Shown: positions 41,404-48,477 of the stretch, piece after piece
Numbering within the stretch: position 1 is the first letter of the stretch
Layout of the letters: every line of letters starts with the position of its first letter
Origin: Leucobacter sp. G161
GTDB lineage: Bacteria > Actinomycetota > Actinomycetes > Actinomycetales > Microbacteriaceae
Length of the DNA: 64,000 nt
Direction of reading: 5' to 3'
NCBI RefSeq assembly: GCF_001482305.1
Contig: NZ_LOHP01000052.1
Location: 1-64,000, forward strand
The notes under the pieces: generated by a model
Told to the model about the DNA's origin: nothing
What the model saw: the letters and a program-made list of their open reading frames with translations, nothing else
The model's database searches: none
Position numbers and translations under genes: made by a program

Positions 41404-41452
41404 GTGAGCCTGCCCAGCGGGGCGCTCTCGCGCACCCGCTGGGCAGGTTCAC
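41404..41452. terminator. Bidirectional hairpin after iron operon
   Basis: A 17-bp stem (41404-41420 with 41436-41452, one G-U pair) around a 15-nt loop separates the convergent ATPase and MFS genes and touches the MFS stop codon. Core arms are CCTGCCCAGCGG and CCGCTGGGCAGG. Confidence 0.8.
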
Positions 41453-42897
41453 TAGCGCTGTGCGGGGAGCGTCAGCGCAAGTACTGCGCCAAGGGTACTC
41501 ACGACCGCTCCAACGGTGAACAGTGCGGTGAATGAGACGAGCGTGCTGCCCCCTGCAGCGGCAACCGCGACCCCGGTGAGTACGGCGGTTGCGATGGGGG
41601 CGCCCAGCGCGGACCCGACGGTGCGCAGCACGCCGTTGACGCCGAGAGCCGCCGCGATACTGTCGCGCGGGGCGAGGCTGGCCACGAGGTCGGAGACCAC
41701 GGCGAACCCGATGCCGTTGCCCAGCCCAACGAGCGAGAAGAACAGCACGATTGCCGCGAGTGAGTCCGGCATGACCGCGACGCCGAGGCTTCCGAGACCC
41801 ATCACGATGAGGGCGATGAGGGCGGAGAGCTTGGAGCTGGTGCGCCCGATGAGCCACGGGGCGAAGCGGCCCCCGAGGAAGACGAGGATCGCGCCGGGCA
41901 GCAGCGCGATGCCGGTCTGCGTCACTGTGAACCCCTGCCCGAATCCGGCCGCTGGGTCTGCTTGGAGGAGCACGGGCAAACCGACGTAGAAGAGGTACGG
42001 AATGAAGCCGAGAAACAGTGTGAGGCCGTTCGTGACGGCCAATGCCGGTCGCGACAGCGTGCGTACGTCAATGAGGGGCGCCGCACTGCGTCGCTCGACG
42101 AGCACGAGCGCGGTCAGTGCCGCTGCGGCGAGCGCGAAGAGCCCGAGTACGCTGGCCGATGCCCAGCCCCAGCTGCTGCCCTGCGAGATGCCGAGCAGCA
42201 GAGCGAGAAGGCCGATGGTGAGGAGCGTGGTGCCCGGCCAGTCGGTGCGTGCGGCGGCGCCGCGCGTGGATGCTGGAACGCATGCGAGCACGAGTGTGAT
42301 TGAGAGGAGGCCCATCACTGCCCCCGTGACGAAGAGCCACTGCCAGGAGAGGCCCTCGACGATGACTCCGCCGACGACGAGCGCCGCGCCGGCGCCGAGG
42401 CCGAGGGTTCCGCTGAGCCAGCCGGTCGCGCTGCGTTGGGCTGGACCCGTGGTGTGGCGGCGGACGATCGCGAGAGCGAGGGGGAAGGTCGCGGTGCTCA
42501 CGCCCTGGAGGACGCGGCCAACGAGCAGCACGGGGAGCGAGGGGGCGAGGGCGGTGAGCGCGCCGCCGATGACGAACACGGTGAGTGTGAGCAGCAGGAT
42601 CTTGCGGTGACCGTAGCGGTCGCCAAGGGAACCGAGGATCGGAGCGGCGACCGCGCCACAGAGCAGGTAGCTGGTGAGGATCCAGCCGGCGAGCGACGCA
42701 TCGATTCCGAACTCCCGCATGAATATGGGGAGTGCCGGTACGAGCAGTGTCTGCATCATCGAGAAACTCAGTACCGAGATGGCGAGGGCGAAGATGAGTC
42801 CGCGGTTGCCGGGGGTTTTGGCTCCGGGACCGCCACTAGCGGTGCTCGCCGTGTGGGCGGGGGTGTTGTCCGGTGTTGGCGGCGTTGTGGATCGCAT
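41452..42897 (-). CDS. MFS drug exporter, DHA2 (EmrB/QacA) type
   Basis: A 481-residue major facilitator with about 14 predicted helices. Typical elements are LVPALPIFMREFGIDASLAGWILTSYLLCGAVAAPILGSLGDRYGHRKIL (motif A region) and LLVGRVLQGVSTATFPLALAIVRR. It likely exports drugs or toxic compounds using the proton gradient. The start is set at ATG 42897; an in-frame start at 42936 would overlap the putative TetR operator and is disfavoured. It is divergent from a TetR gene. Confidence 0.88.
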   Translation of the reverse strand: MRSTTPPTPDNTPAHTASTASGGPGAKTPGNRGLIFALAISVLSFSMMQTLLVPALPIFMREFGIDASLAGWILTSYLLCGAVAAPILGSLGDRYGHRKILLLTLTVFVIGGALTALAPSLPVLLVGRVLQGVSTATFPLALAIVRRHTTGPAQRSATGWLSGTLGLGAGAALVVGGVIVEGLSWQWLFVTGAVMGLLSITLVLACVPASTRGAAARTDWPGTTLLTIGLLALLLGISQGSSWGWASASVLGLFALAAAALTALVLVERRSAAPLIDVRTLSRPALAVTNGLTLFLGFIPYLFYVGLPVLLQADPAAGFGQGFTVTQTGIALLPGAILVFLGGRFAPWLIGRTSSKLSALIALIVMGLGSLGVAVMPDSLAAIVLFFSLVGLGNGIGFAVVSDLVASLAPRDSIAAALGVNGVLRTVGSALGAPIATAVLTGVAVAAAGGSTLVSFTALFTVGAVVSTLGAVLALTLPAQR

Positions 42898-42938
42898 AGC
42901 TGCTCGTCTTCTCTTCACGGGCAGCGTCGCCCTCACTG

Positions 42939-42964
42939 ATCGGAACGGAATAGTTCGTTCCGAT
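42939..42964. promoter_or_regulatory. TetR operator candidate
   Basis: ATCGGAACG (42939-42947) and CGTTCCGAT (42956-42964) are a perfect 9-bp inverted repeat with an 8-nt spacer, between the divergent MFS and TetR genes. Length and position are typical of a TetR operator. Confidence 0.78.
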
Positions 42965-42986
42965 AGAAGTGTAAGGCAAGCGGCGG

Positions 42987-42992
42987 TATCTT
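42987..42992 (+). promoter_or_regulatory. -10-like hexamer, leaderless TetR start (GTG)
   Basis: TATCTT is followed by exactly 6 nt and the GTG start at 42999. Confidence 0.45.
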
Positions 42993-42998
42993 GGAAGA

Positions 42999-43673
42999 GT
43001 GAATTCTCCCGAGCCAGATGCCGCGCCGCTCCGTGGCCGCGCGCGCGAGGCGCAGAGCAACGACGGGGCGATCCTCCGCGCGGCCCTCGAAACGTTTAGC
43101 GAGTGGGGCTGGGGTGCGCCCATGTCCGAGGTTGCTGCCCGGGCGCACACCGGCGTCGCGAGTATCTATCGCCGATACCCGAGTAAGACGGAGCTCGTGA
43201 ATGCGATTCGGGTGATGGTGCTCGAGAAAATTTGCGATCTCGCCGAGGACTGCGCGAAGACCGCCGGCACGGCAGGCAACCCTGACTCCGCGATCGAGCA
43301 CTTCCTGCGTACGCACATCACCGAGGCCTCCGGCCCCCTCATGCCGCTCCTCGGCCGACGGGTCGGCGCCACGGACGAGATTGATGCGCTTGCTGACCGC
43401 CTGAGGGTCGCCCTCGAAGCGCTGATCGCTGTGGATCGGGGTCTCGGTCTTGTCCCAGCCGGGTACGGCGCAGGCGACCTCATGCTCACAGTGACCCACC
43501 TCAGGCCCGCGCTGCCCGTCGGGCGCGAGCGCGCCAACGAGATTCACCTGCGTGAGCTTGACTATGTGCTCGCGGGCATCCGGGCCTTCGCTGCGAGCGG
43601 GCAGACCCCGAGCGGGCAGCCGTCAAGCTGGGACGAATGGTTGCGGCTGAACAACGCTGACGAGCGGGCGTAA
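42999..43673 (+). CDS. TetR-family regulator of the MFS exporter
   Basis: A 224-residue TetR repressor with helix-turn-helix PMSEVAARAHTGVASIYRRYPSKTELVNAI near residues 40-70. The start is GTG 42999, apparently leaderless. It faces the MFS exporter gene across a perfect 9-bp inverted repeat, so it probably represses the exporter and itself until a drug-like ligand binds the C-terminal domain. It ends 18 nt from the convergent ArsO-like gene. Confidence 0.88.
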   Translation: MNSPEPDAAPLRGRAREAQSNDGAILRAALETFSEWGWGAPMSEVAARAHTGVASIYRRYPSKTELVNAIRVMVLEKICDLAEDCAKTAGTAGNPDSAIEHFLRTHITEASGPLMPLLGRRVGATDEIDALADRLRVALEALIAVDRGLGLVPAGYGAGDLMLTVTHLRPALPVGRERANEIHLRELDYVLAGIRAFAASGQTPSGQPSSWDEWLRLNNADERA

Positions 43674-43691
43674 CCGAGCTGCGCCGCCCAG

Positions 43692-44966
43692 CTAGCTGGC
43701 GGTGCACACTCCTGTCCGGGGAAGCGTGAGCTCAACCGCAGCAGCCTCGGCGTCGTCTCCTGCGAGGGCGGCGACGACGGATCGCACCTGTTCGTAGCCG
43801 GTCGCGAGCAGAAACGTCGGTGCGCGGCCGTAGCTCTTCGACCCGACAATGAAGAACCCGGGCTCGGGGTGCGCGAGCTCGCGGGCACCGTGCGCAGACA
43901 CCGTGCCGCAGCTGTGGAACTCCGGGTCGATGAGTGGGCCGAGGGCATGCGGTGCATCGACCGCGTCGTCGAGCGCGAGGCGCAGCTCGGACAGAATCCC
44001 GAGATCGGGCCGAAACCCGGTGGCGGGCACAAGCCTGTCCACCTGGAGTTCTCGGCCATCTGCGAGGGTGACGGTCAGTCGGTTCCCGGCACGGAGCCCC
44101 GTCACCGACACGTGCTCGAGCACGGAAGCGCCGCCGCTCTCGACGAGCCGCCGGAGGCTCGCGCCGAGTTGGCCGCGTGCCGGGAGTTCATCGGCGGCGC
44201 CGCCCCCGTAGAGGCGATCGGGGGTGGCTTCGCCCCGGATGCCCCAGAGGATGCGTGTGTCGGGCTCCTGCTGGCGGAGTCTGCCGAGCGCGATAAGCGT
44301 CGTCGCTGCGGAATGACCTGAACCGAGCACGAGCGTCGTCCGCCTGGCGAATTGCGATCTGTCGGCACCGAGCACGTCAGGCAGTGGGCCCGTAACGAGT
44401 CCAGCGTCGCGTGCCCCCGCCTCGCCGATCGCCGGGATGCCCGAGCGTCCAACCGGGTTTGGGGTTGACCATGTGCCGGAGGCATCGATCACCGCACGTG
44501 CGGTGAAGTCGGTGGGCCCGGTCGCGGTCTCAGCGCGGACGAGGAACAGTGATGCCGCCCGCCCGGTCGAGCGGGTCTTGTCGACAGTTTCGGCCGCGGA
44601 AGTCACCCGGCTGACGTGGGTGACGCGGTGGCCGAGACGGAGGCGCGGGGCGATGGCCGGGTGCGCGGCCAGCGGCGCGAGGTACTCGTCGATGAGCTCG
44701 CTCCCCGTTGGGAGGCGCGTCTCGCGGGGCTCCTGCCACTCGCTGCCTGCGCAGCTGGGCGCTGCGAGGAGCCGGCGGGCGGCCGGTGCAATGTTGTAGC
44801 GCCAGGTGGAAAAGAGCCTGACGTGCTGCCACGAGGCGACGGCCGCGGCGGCCGTCTGCCCTGCTTCGAGTACGACAAACGGCTCACCGCGTTCGTGGAG
44901 CTGCGCTGCAGCTGCGAGGCCGATGGGGCCCGCGCCGATAACGAGGACTGGGTGCTGCTGGGTCAC
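43692..44966 (-). CDS. FAD-dependent oxidoreductase, ArsO-like
   Basis: A 424-residue flavoprotein monooxygenase-like protein with FAD-binding GAGPIGLAAAAQL near the N-terminus, a second dinucleotide site LVLGSGHSAATTLIALG in the middle, and a C-terminal ATGFRPD motif. Proteins of this type recur in actinobacterial arsenic loci as ArsO. Their reaction is not firmly established; thiol or arsenical oxidation has been proposed. The start is GTG 44966. It is divergent from arsR across a 111-bp gap with a good promoter, so it is likely derepressed by arsenite. Confidence 0.8.
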   Translation of the reverse strand: MTQQHPVLVIGAGPIGLAAAAQLHERGEPFVVLEAGQTAAAAVASWQHVRLFSTWRYNIAPAARRLLAAPSCAGSEWQEPRETRLPTGSELIDEYLAPLAAHPAIAPRLRLGHRVTHVSRVTSAAETVDKTRSTGRAASLFLVRAETATGPTDFTARAVIDASGTWSTPNPVGRSGIPAIGEAGARDAGLVTGPLPDVLGADRSQFARRTTLVLGSGHSAATTLIALGRLRQQEPDTRILWGIRGEATPDRLYGGGAADELPARGQLGASLRRLVESGGASVLEHVSVTGLRAGNRLTVTLADGRELQVDRLVPATGFRPDLGILSELRLALDDAVDAPHALGPLIDPEFHSCGTVSAHGARELAHPEPGFFIVGSKSYGRAPTFLLATGYEQVRSVVAALAGDDAEAAAVELTLPRTGVCTAS

Positions 44967-45015
44967 AGAATGCTGCTTTCTTGCGTATCGATGAGTGTCG
45001 ATGTCTACGGAGTTG

Positions 45016-45045
45016 AGTATGCTTGTTCATATAGACGGCTGTCAA
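45016..45045 (-). promoter_or_regulatory. Promoter for the ArsO-like gene
   Basis: On the minus strand, TTGACA (45040-45045) and CATACT (45016-45021) are separated by 18 nt. This is a near-consensus sigma-70 promoter, about 50 nt before the GTG start and inside the region where ArsR would bind. Confidence 0.7.
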
Positions 45046-45077
45046 TTTCTTGCGGCTATGTGCGGGAAGGAGCCGAA

Positions 45078-45395
45078 ATGACAACGCAGCGTGACGACGG
45101 GGATCGGGCGCGACTTGCGGCGGCTTTCAAGGCGCTCGCCGACCCCAACCGGCTGCAGATCCTCTCGATCGTGGCCACCGCACCCGAGGCCGAGGTGTGC
45201 GTCTGCGACCTCCCTGAACCGCTCGGTCTCACTCAGCCCACCGTCTCCCACCATCTCCGAGTGCTCGTCGACGCCGGACTGCTGGCGCGCGAGAAGCGAG
45301 GGGTGTGGGCATACTTCTCCCTCGTCCCTGGTGCGGTCGACGCACTCTCGGCCGAGCTGCTCGCCGGAGTGGCTCCGCAGGGAGCTGCGAGGTGA
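45078..45395 (+). CDS. arsR: ArsR-family arsenite-responsive repressor
   Basis: A 105-residue ArsR/SmtB winged-helix repressor. LADPNRLQILSIV begins the DNA-binding region, TQPTVSHHLRVLVDAGLL is the recognition helix, and EVCVCDL near residue 40 is the vicinal-Cys As(III)-binding motif. The start at 45078 has GGAAGGAG. Its stop overlaps the arsC start (GTGA), and it is divergent from the ArsO-like gene. As(III) binding would release both transcripts. Confidence 0.93.
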   Translation: MTTQRDDGDRARLAAAFKALADPNRLQILSIVATAPEAEVCVCDLPEPLGLTQPTVSHHLRVLVDAGLLAREKRGVWAYFSLVPGAVDALSAELLAGVAPQGAAR

Positions 45396-45802
45396 GCGCC
45401 GCGCCTGCCGTGCTCTTCGTGTGCGTGAAGAACGGTGGCAAGTCGCAGATGGCGGCCGCGCTCATGGCCCTCGAAGCGGGTGATGCGGTCAAGGTTTCCT
45501 CCGCTGGCACTTCGCCGGGGGCTCGCGTGAACGGCCTCGCTGCTGACACGCTCAGCGAACTCGGCATTGACATCTCGGGCGAGACGCCCACGCTCCTCAC
45601 CGAGTCGGCGATGCGGCAGGCCGGTCGCGTCGTTGTGCTCGGGCGCGAAGCGCAGGTGCCCCCGATCCCCGGCGTCACCATTGACCTGTGGGACACCGAC
45701 GAGCCGAGTGAGCGGGGGATCGGGGGGCGCGAGCGCATGCTGCTCGTGCGCGACGACATTCACGAGCGAGTGCGGCAGCTCCTCCGGCAGCTGCTCGAAT
45801 AG
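45392..45802 (+). CDS. arsC: Arsenate reductase, low-molecular-weight phosphatase fold (mycothiol type)
   Basis: A 136-residue ArsC of the LMW tyrosine-phosphatase fold. The P-loop reads FVCVKNGGKSQMAAALM, so the normal CX5R is CX5K. DLWDTDEP carries the general-acid Asp. The actinobacterial enzymes join arsenate to mycothiol, and the lack of extra thioredoxin-relay Cys residues fits that class. The start is GTG 45392, overlapping arsR (GTGA). No ArsB or Acr3 arsenite pump is in the window, so efflux must be encoded elsewhere. Confidence 0.87.
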   Translation: MSAAPAVLFVCVKNGGKSQMAAALMALEAGDAVKVSSAGTSPGARVNGLAADTLSELGIDISGETPTLLTESAMRQAGRVVVLGREAQVPPIPGVTIDLWDTDEPSERGIGGRERMLLVRDDIHERVRQLLRQLLE

Positions 45803-46003
45803 CAGCAGTGCCGGGCCTGCGTTGCGCATACGGCCGGAGTGCTCGTCGGAGATGGGCGGCATTTCTTCGTGAACGAGCCGCCAACGCCGTATCTTCGCTG
45901 CTCGTTTGGGGCGGCAACGGAGGCGCAGATCGGGCAGGGCGCGCGCGTGCTCGGGAGTGTGTTGCGTGGGGAGCCGAGCATCCCACTGCCTGCTAGCAGG
46001 TGA
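45803..46003 (+). pseudogene. Remnant: C-terminal tail of a PLP aminotransferase (MocR type)
   Basis: Immediately after the arsC stop, in the same frame, 66 codons read like the end of a fold-type-I aminotransferase: VLVGDGRHFFVNEPPTPYLRC, then SFGAATEAQIGQGARVLGSVL, ending at TGA 46001. This matches the last 60 or so residues of aminotransferase or MocR proteins, where the (F/Y)LR(L/C)xF strand and final helix are conserved. There is no start codon, PLP lysine or large domain, so it is a decayed fragment. It overlaps the end of the convergent flavin reductase gene by 11 bp. The intact MocR at 56125 shares the same C-terminal pattern. Confidence 0.72.
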
Positions 46004-46499
46004 CGCCTCGGAAATCGTGGTTGTAATGCACAAGCGGGCCCGCCCGACCGGCGTGCGTGGCGGCAGCCATGACCTCGGCGAGTACGAGGGTGTGGTCGGC
46101 GGCCTCGACGCGCTCGCTCACCCGGCAGTCAATGTGGGCCGTCGCCGTCTCGAGCACCGCGGCTCCGGTCGTCTCGGAGATCTGCCATGCTGCTCCGGCG
46201 AAAGCTCCATGACCCGGCTTTCTGGCGAAACGCATCGCGATGTCCGCTTGGGTCTCCGCGAGCAGGTTGATGGTGAAGTGCGCATCCAGCTCAAGCAGAT
46301 CGCGGGTCCGGGATCCGCGCTGCAGGGAGATGAGCAGCGTCGGCGGGTCGAGTGACACCGATGTGAGTGAGCTCGCGGTCATCCCATGCGGGCCATCGGG
46401 ACCAGCCGTTGTGAGTACCGTGACCGCCGTCGGGAACTGTCTCATTGTCTCGCGGTAGTGAGCGGTGAGCGTCGCGGGTCGGGGCTGCGTCGTGTCCAT
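45993..46499 (-). CDS. Flavin reductase family protein
   Basis: A 168-residue FMN-binding split-barrel reductase. RQFPTAVTVLTTAGPDGPHGMTASSLTSVSLDPPTLLISL is the flavin site and CRVSERVEAADHTLVLAEV the second conserved region. It probably supplies FMNH2 to the LLM-class monooxygenase encoded 8 nt upstream, a classic two-component arrangement. The ATG at 46499 is preferred; a longer in-frame reading is only the antisense-like overlap of the neighbour. Confidence 0.9.
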   Translation of the reverse strand: MDTTQPRPATLTAHYRETMRQFPTAVTVLTTAGPDGPHGMTASSLTSVSLDPPTLLISLQRGSRTRDLLELDAHFTINLLAETQADIAMRFARKPGHGAFAGAAWQISETTGAAVLETATAHIDCRVSERVEAADHTLVLAEVMAAATHAGRAGPLVHYNHDFRGVTC

Positions 46500-46507
46500 G
46501 TCCGCGC

Positions 46508-47542
46508 TCACCAGGCTGCCGGCTTCGGGACGACGGCGTGGACCGCCGGGAAGTGCGGCGCGACCTCCTCGATGAGCTGCTGCGCGACTTCCGCCGCGGG
46601 GCGCGAGCCGTGTTGGATGCCGAGGGCCGCGTGGTTCACGCCGGCGTCTTGCCACTGTCCGAGCAGGTCGATGACGCCCTGGGTGCCGGTGCGCAGCACG
46701 AAGCCGGATCGGAGCGGCGTCGGCCGGGTGGACGGGGATTCGGTGAGGTCGAGCCACTCGTTGGTGACGACCGGTTTGAACGCGCCGCCGGGGATGAGTG
46801 CGCGCCAGGCGGTGAGCTTCTCGCCGAGCGCCTGTGGCCCTGCTGCGATGTGCGTGGGGCCTGGGTAGGTGAGCCAGCCGTCGGCATGCTCGGCGATCCA
46901 CTCGGGTGTCTGCCCTGAGGATCCGGTGACGAGCAGTGGGATGCTGCCTGTGACGGGCTTGGGGAGGAGATCGACGCCGCCGCTGAGCCGCCCCAGGGCC
47001 GACTCGAGTTCGGGTCTGAGCTGCTCGGTGAGCGCTCGAACCCAGGCCACCGATTCGCGGTAGCGTGCTCCCCGCTCGGCGTGCTCGAGGCCGTAGGCCG
47101 GGAACTCAGATGCCCGGTCACCCGAGGCTGCGCCGAGCACGAGCCTGCCGCCCGAGAGCTGGTCGATCGAGGCCGACTGCTTTGCGACGTCGATGGGGTG
47201 GCGGAGGGGAAGCACGGCGCTGCCGGCAGCAAGCGAGAGGCTGCGTGTGCGCGCGGCGAGCCAGGCGAGTGTTGTCCAGGGGTCGAATACCTGCCCAACG
47301 TCGCCGAAGCTCGGGTCCGCGAGCGGGACGTCGCGCACCCAGAGAGCAGCGAACTCTGAGCGATCCACCGCGTCGATGATGTCGCCGTGACCGCGAAACT
47401 CGGCAATGTCGCCGGTGTACGGCCAGAGCGGGAGGAACAGGCCGACGGTGAGCCGGTCGGGCGCGAACATGCGGGAGTAGCCGGGGTGGCTGGCGAACTC
47501 GCGTGTGCCTGTGGTGGGGGACGGCTGCGGGGTGTGGGTCAT
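46508..47542 (-). CDS. LLM-class flavin-dependent oxidoreductase
   Basis: A 344-residue bacterial-luciferase-like monooxygenase (TIM barrel). Characteristic pieces are LTVGLFLPLWPY, FAALWVRDVPLADPSFGDVGQVFDPWTTLAWLAARTRSLSLAAGSAVLPLRHP and DQLSGGRLVLGAASGDRASEF. It uses reduced FMN and O2 to oxidise an unknown small substrate. The start at 47542 has AAGGAAA in front. It is co-transcribed with the flavin reductase and divergent from a TetR gene across three operator-like palindromes. Confidence 0.9.
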   Translation of the reverse strand: MTHTPQPSPTTGTREFASHPGYSRMFAPDRLTVGLFLPLWPYTGDIAEFRGHGDIIDAVDRSEFAALWVRDVPLADPSFGDVGQVFDPWTTLAWLAARTRSLSLAAGSAVLPLRHPIDVAKQSASIDQLSGGRLVLGAASGDRASEFPAYGLEHAERGARYRESVAWVRALTEQLRPELESALGRLSGGVDLLPKPVTGSIPLLVTGSSGQTPEWIAEHADGWLTYPGPTHIAAGPQALGEKLTAWRALIPGGAFKPVVTNEWLDLTESPSTRPTPLRSGFVLRTGTQGVIDLLGQWQDAGVNHAALGIQHGSRPAAEVAQQLIEEVAPHFPAVHAVVPKPAAW

Positions 47543-47553
47543 AGTTTCCTTCA

Positions 47554-47617
47554 CTAGAGTGATCAATCTAGATCGATCGATCTAGAAGAAGCTAGCACAC
47601 TGGAGTGATCGATCTAG
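47554..47617. promoter_or_regulatory. Three 18-bp CTAG-flanked operator-like palindromes
   Basis: CTAGATCGATCGATCTAG at 47568-47585 is a perfect palindrome. Near-copies lie at 47554-47571 (CTAGAGTGATCAATCTAG, sharing the CTAG end) and 47600-47617 (CTGGAGTGATCGATCTAG). All are in the 94-bp gap between the LLM oxidoreductase and TetR genes, fitting cooperative TetR binding that covers both promoters. Confidence 0.82.
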
Positions 47618-47624
47618 TGGGTGG

Positions 47625-47630
47625 TATGGT
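47625..47630 (+). promoter_or_regulatory. -10-like hexamer, leaderless TetR start
   Basis: TATGGT is followed by exactly 6 nt and the ATG at 47637, and lies directly after the third palindrome. Confidence 0.45.
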
Positions 47631-47636
47631 TGCTGC

Positions 47637-48233
47637 ATGACAGCCGCAGCGCCCGCCGAACCAGACACCCGCGCGCGACTCGTGACGGCGACCGCGGCCC
47701 TGCTGCAGCGGCAGGGGTATGAGTCGACGAGCGTGAAGGCGATCCTCACGGAGGCCGGCGCCACCTACGGCTCGCTGTACCACTTCTTTCCCGAGGGGAA
47801 GGAACAGCTTGCCGCCGAGGCGCTCCGCTTTGGCGCTGAAGACTTCGCCGCGCTGCTGCGCCGCGGCCTCGAATCGAGCGATGACCTCGACACCGCGGTT
47901 GCGAACTGCGCGATCGTTCTCGCCGAGTCGCTGCGCGAATCCGAGTGGCTCGACGGTTGCCCGGTCGCCGCGACCGCCCTCGAAATCATTGGCCGCTCGC
48001 CGCTCATTCAGCAGGCCTCAGACGAATCCCTGAACGCCTGGCGGGCGCTCATCGCCGAGCGCCTCGTGCGCGGCGGGGTGCCCGCACACGCCGCCGCTGA
48101 CCTCGCCTGCACGATCCTCTCCACGCTCGAGGGCGCAGAGCTCATCAGCCGGGTTGCCGGCGACGACGAAGCGCTGCGGATCGCTGCGACGCACCTCCGG
48201 CTCCTCACAGCGGCCGTCCGTCAGTCCGCCTGA
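47637..48233 (+). CDS. TetR-family regulator (LmrA/YxaF-like)
   Basis: A 198-residue TetR repressor. The helix-turn-helix is STSVKAILTEAGATYGSLYHFFPEGKEQLAAEAL. The C-terminal domain resembles the LmrA/YxaF group, with a Cys in WLDGCPVAATALEI. That group responds to flavonoids or drugs in Bacillus, and its neighbours are often oxidoreductases as here. The gene is divergent from the LLM/flavin reductase pair and abuts three palindromes. Confidence 0.88.
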   Translation: MTAAAPAEPDTRARLVTATAALLQRQGYESTSVKAILTEAGATYGSLYHFFPEGKEQLAAEALRFGAEDFAALLRRGLESSDDLDTAVANCAIVLAESLRESEWLDGCPVAATALEIIGRSPLIQQASDESLNAWRALIAERLVRGGVPAHAAADLACTILSTLEGAELISRVAGDDEALRIAATHLRLLTAAVRQSA

Positions 48234-48348
48234 CACCCTCATCTCGCGCGTGTCTCGGGCGCAGCTCACCGGGGTTGTGCGTGGCGCCCAAAATCGACAC
48301 GCAGGTTGGTCGAACGGGTCATGGTCTTTCCCCCTGGCCCGCGATAGT

Positions 48349-48372
48349 GTGATCGTTGCAAGTGATCCTTGC
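48349..48372 (+). promoter_or_regulatory. Direct repeat in the 2-oxoacid dehydrogenase leader
   Basis: GTGATCGTTGC (48349-48359) and GTGATCCTTGC (48362-48372) differ at one base and are 13 bp apart, in the 244-bp gap before E1alpha (48234-48477). They could bind a regulator; the rest of the gap shows only AAGGAG 11 nt before the start. Confidence 0.35.
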
Positions 48373-48477
48373 GTGTGCTTCGACGGCGAAGACAACGACC
48401 CTTTGTTGCCGCGGCGCAGAGTACCGACGGGTACTCACAATTCACCAAAGCATTCCAAACAAGGAGCGTGAGCGTAA

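Noticed and set aside
45808-45996. 62-codon small ORF after arsC in another frame
   Set aside because: The arsC frame in the same place encodes a recognisable aminotransferase tail, so the small ORF is a shadow of that remnant.
47568-47585. Perfect CTAG-flanked palindrome considered as a recombination or transposon end
   Set aside because: Related copies are confined to this one divergent regulator gap and no transposase or integrase is nearby, so operators are the simpler reading.
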